Positions 59,330 through 64,000 of a DNA stretch of 64,000 nucleotides are shown here, in pieces (positions within the stretch are counted from its first letter, which is position 1; every line of letters starts with the position of its first letter). The notes below the pieces were generated by a model that was not told the DNA's origin, searched no databases, and was given only the letters and a program-made list of their open reading frames with translations. The position numbers and the translations under genes are program-made. This DNA comes from Sulfolobales archaeon (lineage in GTDB: Archaea > Thermoproteota > Thermoprotei_A > Sulfolobales > Desulfurococcaceae): positions 1-64,000 of the forward strand of contig JANXDZ010000004.1 in assembly GCA_025059075.1 (NCBI GenBank). Direction: 5' to 3'.

Positions 59330-60337
59330 TTAAAAGATGGATTGAGTAGTAGAAGCCTTTGTTTTCAATATGTATTTAAATGCAGCATCAGCTGCTATAG
59401 CTCCTTCAGCTGCTGCTATAATCACTTGCTCAAACCTATACTTGTATGGTCCTCCAGCAGCATCTCCTGCAACAAATATTCCTGGAAGGTTAGTGCTCAT
59501 GTCTGGCTTTACTACTGCGTGACCGCTATCATCTACTTCTAAGCCGATCTTCTTAAAGAATTCTTTATCAGGCTCTAAACCTATTTCTACAAAGACTCCA
59601 TCAACTTTAACAACGCTTTCTCTACCTTCTACTACATTAAGTACTTTTATTGCTTCAACTCTTTCTTCACCAATTATTTCCTTTACAATAGAGTTTAGAA
59701 ATAGCTCTATCCTTGGATTACTTTTAACCATTTCTACATAAACTGGGAAGGCCTTAAAGCTATTCCTCCTATGCACTAAGTATACTTTAGAACATATGTT
59801 AGCTAAGTAAATAGAGGATGATAGAGCAGAGTTTCCTCCTCCAATAACTGCTACGACTTTATCCTTAAATAACGGGCCATCGCATGCAGCGCAATACGAT
59901 ACTCCTCTGCCAATAAGTCTATCTTCCCCTGGGACTCCAAGCCTCTTTCTTTTACTTCCGATAGCTATGATTACAGCACGCGTCTTCAGCCTTCTCCCCA
60001 TTTCTGTTGAAACTATCCAAAAGGATCCATTGCGGGTTACTTCAGTGACTCTATCTACAACTATTGGAACTCCATATGTTGATATGTGTGTTACAAACTT
60101 CTCCACTAGTTCAGTTCCACTTATGCTTGGAAAGCCTAAGTAATTATCTACTAAGTGTATTTCACTTAAACAACCACCAATTCTTTCAGTAATTACAATT
60201 GCCTTTAGGAAATACCTTGTTGAATATAGTGCAGCAGTTAAGCCAGCGGGTCCGCCGCCGACTATCACTAAATCATACTCTACGCCCATAGATTCCGTGG
60301 GCTCTAATGGAGCTCTTAACTTAAATTTAAAACTCAC
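59330..60337 (-). CDS. trxB: Thioredoxin reductase
   Basis: FAD/NAD(P)H flavoprotein that reduces thioredoxin or glutaredoxin-like proteins. FAD motif DLVIVGGGPAGLTAALY, redox-active CAACD (Cys-Ala-Ala-Cys), NAD(P) motif AVIGGGNSALSSSIYLA and final GIFVAGDAAGG. The VHRRNSF segment is like that of NADPH enzymes. About 335 residues with a 25-residue N-terminal extension. GTG 60337 is preferred to GTG 60346. Upstream of cdc6 on the same strand. Confidence 0.93.
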   Translation of the reverse strand: MSFKFKLRAPLEPTESMGVEYDLVIVGGGPAGLTAALYSTRYFLKAIVITERIGGCLSEIHLVDNYLGFPSISGTELVEKFVTHISTYGVPIVVDRVTEVTRNGSFWIVSTEMGRRLKTRAVIIAIGSKRKRLGVPGEDRLIGRGVSYCAACDGPLFKDKVVAVIGGGNSALSSSIYLANICSKVYLVHRRNSFKAFPVYVEMVKSNPRIELFLNSIVKEIIGEERVEAIKVLNVVEGRESVVKVDGVFVEIGLEPDKEFFKKIGLEVDDSGHAVVKPDMSTNLPGIFVAGDAAGGPYKYRFEQVIIAAAEGAIAADAAFKYILKTKASTTQSIF

Positions 60338-60440
60338 TACCTCCACCTTTCTGTTACTTTATAAGCAGTTGAGTAAATACTTATTAAAGTCTGCGGCTTG
60401 ATAATGCATACAACAACTTAACTCTACAGTGGTGGCTTAA

Positions 60441-60809
60441 GTGAGCTTTAGTGACGTATATCTTTTACAGCAAATTGCTGCAGCACTAATGCTCACAGCC
60501 ATATTGTCGTATGTAATAGCTGGACGCAAGTTAAAGAAGGCTCTGTTGACGATGCTTCTCTTAGCGCTAGCACTTGTTCACTACTCTATTGTCTTTAGCA
60601 TGGCTCTACTAGGAGTAAGGATAGCATTTTACCCACTCGTATATGCCGAGGTCTTCAACTCTTTTAGGAGCTTGAGCTTAGACTATGGGCAAATATTAAT
60701 CATAGTAATCATAGCTTTATGGCGCAGAGAAATAGCATTGCTCACTAAGAGAGTTCTAAAGTCATTTAAGCAGGTGGTAAGAGAAAGAAATAAAAGTAGA
60801 AGCAGTTAA
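60441..60809 (+). CDS. Small membrane protein of unknown function
   Basis: I do not recognise this 122-residue protein. It has three hydrophobic helices (about 10-28, 33-58, 84-94) and a basic tail ending RERNKSRSS. GTG 60441 follows GGTGG. Its promoter region is shared with the divergent trxB. The TATA box of tRNA-Glu lies inside its 3' end. Confidence 0.55.
   Translation: MSFSDVYLLQQIAAALMLTAILSYVIAGRKLKKALLTMLLLALALVHYSIVFSMALLGVRIAFYPLVYAEVFNSFRSLSLDYGQILIIVIIALWRREIALLTKRVLKSFKQVVRERNKSRSS
60788..60796 (+). promoter_or_regulatory. TATA box of tRNA-Glu
   Basis: AAATAAAAG, 27-35 bases upstream of the tRNA 5' end, inside the preceding gene. Confidence 0.4.
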
Positions 60810-60822
60810 TCAACCTAAGTGA

Positions 60823-60925
60823 GCCGCCGTAGTATAGCCCGGTCAAGTATGCGGGCCTCTCGAGCCCGTGACGCCCTTATATCCATGGTGTGCGGGAGAC
60901 CCGGGTTCAAATCCCGGCGGCGGCA
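60823..60925 (+). tRNA. tRNA-Glu (CTC) with a non-canonical 28-nt intron
   Basis: Acceptor GCCGCCG/CGGCGGC, anticodon stem CGGGC/GCCCG around loop CTCTCGA (anticodon CTC at 60859-60861), T arm CCGGG-TTCAAAT-CCCGG, discriminator A. The cloverleaf only closes if 28 bases are removed from the variable region. A four-base helix CCCG (60865-60868)/CGGG (60893-60896), bounded by three-base bulges TGA and AGA, predicts an intron at 60871-60898 spliced by the bulge-helix-bulge endonuclease. Confidence 0.92.
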
Positions 60926-61010
60926 CTTAGGAGTACAACACTATGTTTCCTTAAGTAATAGAGGATTAATGAAGATAGACGTAGGTAGAAAGACATGTTA
61001 ATGGAAATGA

Positions 61011-61703
61011 TCATACTTCACTGTACATTCCGTAGAGTCTTTCGCAAGCCTCTATTATTCGTGAGACAACTATCCAGGCTTCAAGGATTTCGGGGTAAAT
61101 TGAGTAAATAGCTTTAGCTAGTGAATACGTTGTTTCACTAAATGAGCCGTGGGGGAAGCATCCTATACCTATTGCACACTCAGTACTACAAGCTTCTTCA
61201 ATTACTCGATCTGGGCTTGCTTTAACCCCCTCTTCACTAAGCAATATTAGACACCTACTCCCTATTTCCGTGAGAAGACTCCTTAAGTTCATCTCCTTTA
61301 CGTAGAGCAATGGCTCACTAGCTCCTGGTGGTACTTTGCCATATTTAAGTAGTTGTTCAAAGAGTCCAGTAAATCTATTGTAATTTCTAGGAATCCTCGT
61401 CCTTGGATCTATGAAAATGACTAATTCATTTACTGTATGTACATACAGCCTTAGTAAACCCCTCTTATTCAATGGACTTCCGAGAGCGTTTAACAATGAT
61501 ATATGCACTATGTCTGGACGCCCTCTCTTTTCAAAATTCATTAAACCCTTCATAGCGTGATAATGCACACTCTTATCTAACAACATATCACCCGGCCTTC
61601 TACGCCTCCTTCTAGCAGCGTTTAGTATAGCTGGGTGACTCCAAATGGATTTTGGAACTAATTCAATTGATGACTCTATTAGTACTATTGAGAGAGGCTT
61701 CAA
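61011..61703 (-). CDS. nep1: Nep1 (Emg1), 16S rRNA pseudouridine N1-methyltransferase
   Basis: SPOUT-class enzyme that N1-methylates a pseudouridine in small-subunit rRNA. About 230 residues: LSIVLIESSIELVPKSIW, RRRRRPGDMLLDKSVHYHAM, GRPDIVHISLLNALGSPLNK, FIDPRTRIPRNYNRFTGLFEQLL and the SAM-binding CAIGIGCFPHGSF. These are Nep1 signatures. GTG 61712 is open, but TTG 61703 follows GGTGA. A second SPOUT enzyme precedes rpl3. Confidence 0.92.
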   Translation of the reverse strand: MKPLSIVLIESSIELVPKSIWSHPAILNAARRRRRRPGDMLLDKSVHYHAMKGLMNFEKRGRPDIVHISLLNALGSPLNKRGLLRLYVHTVNELVIFIDPRTRIPRNYNRFTGLFEQLLKYGKVPPGASEPLLYVKEMNLRSLLTEIGSRCLILLSEEGVKASPDRVIEEACSTECAIGIGCFPHGSFSETTYSLAKAIYSIYPEILEAWIVVSRIIEACERLYGMYSEV

Positions 61704-61712
61704 ACACTTCAC

Positions 61713-62140
61713 CAGTTACTAAAGCGATCTTAGGCATAGCAGCTAAATTGTTTTAGATTTCGTAGAGGTTTATATTAGTTAAATAGATCTTAAGAATCCA
61801 CTATATAGTGGAGGCCGTCAATGGAGGTTGAAGAGTCATTAAGCTTTAAACCACGGGCTCTTCCTGAGAGTAATTAAGATGTAGAAACCTCGGGGGCATT
61901 ATTAATAAATACTTCTGAAAAGTGAAAACTCCAAGCAGAGTGTAAAGGAAGCTGAGTGGGGGTAAAGAGGATAGATTAAATACTTGTAGACTCTAAGACA
62001 GCCATCCGGCTGCTATTGCTCTAGTGGACTATGTTTTCTTATTTTAATTTCAATAAAACCTTTATGATAGTTAAAGTAGCTTTATGTGTAGAGTATATAG
62101 CTCACTTACGGCGTACATTAAGTTTGGTGAAGCCTCCTTG
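61713..62140. other. 428-base spacer with a 14-bp palindrome
   Basis: CCACTATATAGTGG (61798-61811) is a perfect palindrome. A TATA-like TTTATATTAG lies at 61769-61778, and a tiny frame (61820-61876, 18 codons from ATG) follows. No gene of normal size is supported. The palindrome could be a dimeric repressor site or a hairpin. Confidence 0.4.
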
Positions 62141-62839
62141 ATGGCAGCTGTTTTAGCTGGAGGCTTAGGAAAGAGGCTTAGGCCATATACAGAGGAGATC
62201 CCTAAATCCCTCATTAATATAGCTGGGAAAACTATCCTTGAATGGCAGATAGAGTGGTTGAAGAAATACGAGTGCTTTGAGTTCGTGTTATTAGTTGGAT
62301 ATAGGAAGGAGAAGATAATTGAGTACGTTGGCAGTGGCTCAAGGCTTGGTGTAAGAGTAACATATGTTGTAGAAGATGAGCCTTTAGGGACGGGTGGAGC
62401 GCTTAAAAACGCTATGCATGTACTATCTAAAAATGAATACTTCCTGGTTCTTAATGGAGATATAATAACTGACATTAATCCCATGAAGTTAATCGATAAG
62501 CTATCGAACAACGAGTTTATAGGAGTAATAGCAGCAGTTCCATTGCCAAGTCCATATGGAATACTTGAAATAAGCGGTGAAGTAGTTAAAGGCTTCAGGG
62601 AGAAACCTAAGTTAATGGATTACTGGATAAATGCAGGCATATATGCATTAAAGCCAAGTATATTTGACTACCTCCCAGAGAGAGGAGATATAGAGACAAC
62701 AGCCTTCCCCAATCTCGCGAACAAGGGGCTTCTTGGGGCAGTGAAGTACAGTGAAGTATTTTGGAAAAGCGTAGATACACATAAAGATCTTGAGGATGTA
62801 GCTAGAGAACTCGCCAAGAGAGGCCGCATCAATACGTGA
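62141..62839 (+). CDS. Sugar-phosphate nucleotidyltransferase (GT-A fold)
   Basis: Makes an NDP-sugar from a hexose-1-phosphate, used for glycans or glycolipids. 232 residues; the N-terminal pyrophosphorylase signature AVLAGGLGKRLRPYTEEIPKSL, then EDEPLGTGGALKNAM, LVLNGDIITD (catalytic Asp) and WINAGIYALKP. It lacks the left-handed helix domain of bifunctional relatives. The sugar (mannose or glucose) is not determined. The frame is open to 62084; ATG 62141 or TTG 62138 begins the conserved region. Confidence 0.88.
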   Translation: MAAVLAGGLGKRLRPYTEEIPKSLINIAGKTILEWQIEWLKKYECFEFVLLVGYRKEKIIEYVGSGSRLGVRVTYVVEDEPLGTGGALKNAMHVLSKNEYFLVLNGDIITDINPMKLIDKLSNNEFIGVIAAVPLPSPYGILEISGEVVKGFREKPKLMDYWINAGIYALKPSIFDYLPERGDIETTAFPNLANKGLLGAVKYSEVFWKSVDTHKDLEDVARELAKRGRINT

Positions 62840-63524
62840 TGTACTTCAATAACTATTTTTACACAATTCTTTGATTCTCAACATTAAATTTGAGTAGTTT
62901 GCAGAGAGTCTTTAAACAACCTAGATTTAAACAATTTACATCCCTTAACAAAGTAAAGACCACTTCTAATTCATAATCTAATGCATCAGCCTGTAAGATA
63001 TAAGTACGCTTAAGGAGAATGTTGCGCTGCAAAATACGTAAACTATGCTACACCTACTTAAGGAAGTAGGTTTATGAATGCATTCCCCTAAATGGTAAAG
63101 CAGTATTAATTCCTCATATAGCAAGGAGTATAGAGTACACAAGCCCTTATGAAAGAGTGTTTTTAAAAGAATGCATTTATAGAACTTTAAAAACTCCATA
63201 ACTTTACTTAACACATCTCTAAGTAATTGCTATTGTTAAAAGCCAAAATCAGTGAACTAGCATATGAGTGGAAAAGCCGTGGATAGAGTATTCAGCGATG
63301 TAGAAGCATAGGACAAGAACTATCAGGATCTATGGTAATGCTTGAAATCATGATTGCTAGAAGATCTATGGTGGGATAAACTATAAAACTTATGAGGAGT
63401 ATGGGGCCCAGATGAAATAGCGTAATGGCAATAACATTAACTATGAGTAATTTTAATAAAACATTATCTAAATACTTTATGTGAAAAGCTTTGAAGCAGT
63501 GATCCAGGATTTACCCAACTCCAG
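62840..63524. other. 685-base spacer with a possible gene fragment
   Basis: Plus-strand frame 63070-63201 is open for 43 codons without a start codon and reads KAVLIPHIARSIEYTSPYER then VFLKECIYRTLKTP and a stop; it looks like a protein C-terminus. Nothing upstream continues it. The rest is AT-rich without recognised features. Confidence 0.35.
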
Positions 63525-63610
63525 CGCCGGGGGCGGGATTTGAACCCGCGTGCCCCATGTGAGGCACTGGCTCTCCAGGCCAGCCCCTTAGGCCGCTCGG
63601 GCACCCCGGC
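63525..63610 (-). tRNA. tRNA-Ser (GGA)
   Basis: Class II tRNA: acceptor GCCGGGG/CCCCGGC, anticodon stem CTGGC/GCCAG with loop CTGGAGA (anticodon GGA), long variable arm TGCC...GGCA, T arm GCGGG-TTCAAAT-CCCGC, discriminator G. No intron and no CCA. Confidence 0.95.
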
Positions 63611-63636
63611 TCTATTCTTACTATAGCTAATTTCTC

Positions 63637-63644
63637 CTTATATG
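63637..63644 (-). promoter_or_regulatory. TATA box of tRNA-Ser
   Basis: CATATAAG on the minus strand, 27-34 bases before the tRNA. Confidence 0.5.
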
Positions 63645-63815
63645 CTCTTAATGTTAATGCCTTAAAGTTCAGTTAAGTATTTGTCTCCCAGTAGCGTGTC
63701 TAGGGCATATACATTCTTCAGGGATTTCTTTGCTTAGGAATTGAGACAATAGAGTCCTTTTTACTTGTGTTTCTCTAGGGAATTAATTGAACATTGTATT
63801 TTAGAGTAATTTAAC

Positions 63816-64000
63816 TTAGTACTCTTCAGCATCTTGTATAACAATGCTCTCCCTCATCATTTCCTCAAATTCCCCTAGAGTATATAGTAGTAATTCGACG
63901 AAATTATGCTGAGGAGCATGCGTCTTATAAGTACATATCTTTCACTTATGTTGAAATTTCTAAATGCAGGAGATATAACTATTAAATCTACATCACTATT
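63816..64000 (-). pseudogene. Broken MNT-type nucleotidyltransferase (partial at window edge)
   Basis: Reading leftwards from the edge, the frame gives SDVDLIVISPAFRNFNISER (the SDxDL metal motif of minimal nucleotidyltransferases) and stops at TAG 63875-63877. A frame shifted by one continues TLGEFEEMMRESIVIQDAEEY and ends at 63816-63818, which resembles the YTPEEFE...I...A C-terminal part of the same family. The middle of the domain appears deleted. I infer a decayed antitoxin-type nucleotidyltransferase; the 5' part lies outside the window. Confidence 0.5.

Noticed and set aside
60819-61001. 60-codon plus-strand frame over tRNA-Glu
   Set aside because: Most of it is the tRNA gene itself, so it is not protein-coding.
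62978-63214. 78-codon minus-strand frame in the last large spacer
   Set aside because: Cys/Leu/Tyr-rich with no motif or ribosome binding site; the plus-strand frame in the same place looks more coding-like.
1-64000. CRISPR arrays, intact insertion sequences, integrase genes or provirus ends
   Set aside because: No regularly spaced repeats, transposase or integrase motifs, or tRNA-derived attachment duplications were seen; the shared tRNA-Lys flanks are better explained by duplication or conversion.

Overview
The window is chromosomal DNA of a thermophilic crenarchaeon (Thermoproteota). The evidence is archaeal-type informational genes throughout (aIF2beta, aIF1A, NMD3, RIO1, Orc1/Cdc6, Cbf5, Nep1, Rpp29, L14e/L19e/L30/L32e/L34e, S4e), a Cren7-like small chromatin protein, tRNA genes with bulge-helix-bulge introns, TATA boxes upstream of many transcription units, Shine-Dalgarno motifs of the GGTGA/GGAGG type, and very frequent TTG and GTG starts. 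Base composition is AT-rich with GC-rich tRNAs. A Desulfurococcales- or Fervidicoccales-like lineage is my guess; the sequence alone does not fix the order.

Layout. 1-3.9 kb: a partial and a complete copy of the ribosomal stalk protein P1/L12, then alaS and a DUF434 gene. 4-7.1 kb: potassium/osmotic genes (TrkH-type transporter, TrkA-type regulator, MscS-like protein). 7.1-12.1 kb: a methylthiotransferase and a translation/ribosome-biogenesis run (aIF2beta, DUF424, NMD3, aIF1A, RIO1, KH protein), then tRNA-Asn (with intron) and tRNA-Val. 12.8-18.2 kb: a five-gene peptide ABC transporter. 18.8-31.5 kb: mixed metabolism: Sua5, M42 peptidase, NiFe-hydrogenase maturation (HypD, HypA, Mrp-type HypB, HycI), iron alcohol dehydrogenase, DUF2148, a nucleotidyltransferase/phosphoesterase pair, an amino-acid permease and a second phosphoesterase. 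31.5-35.1 kb: tRNA-Lys(CTT) and a large cell-surface stalk-like protein.

35.4-56.4 kb is the ribosomal protein supercluster: SPOUT methyltransferase, L3, L4, L23, L2, an interruption (Cren7-like protein, MoxR ATPase, VWA protein), then S19 to L15, SecY, DUF106, L34e, Cmk, L14e and Cbf5. 56.5-64 kb: tRNA-Lys(TTT), DUF99, Orc1/Cdc6, thioredoxin reductase, tRNA-Glu with an intron outside the anticodon loop, Nep1, a sugar-phosphate nucleotidyltransferase, tRNA-Ser and a broken nucleotidyltransferase at the edge.

The most interesting points are: a zinc-ribbon protein that matches the core of Cren7 and sits inside the ribosomal operon with a MoxR/VWA pair; a stalk-gene duplication whose visible 138 coding bases differ at one synonymous site; two tRNA-Lys genes 25 kb apart that differ only at anticodon base 34 and share flanks; the unusual tRNA-Glu intron; a DUF2148 protein without its cysteine cluster; and several decayed gene fragments in intergenic spaces. 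I found no CRISPR array, intact insertion sequence or provirus.
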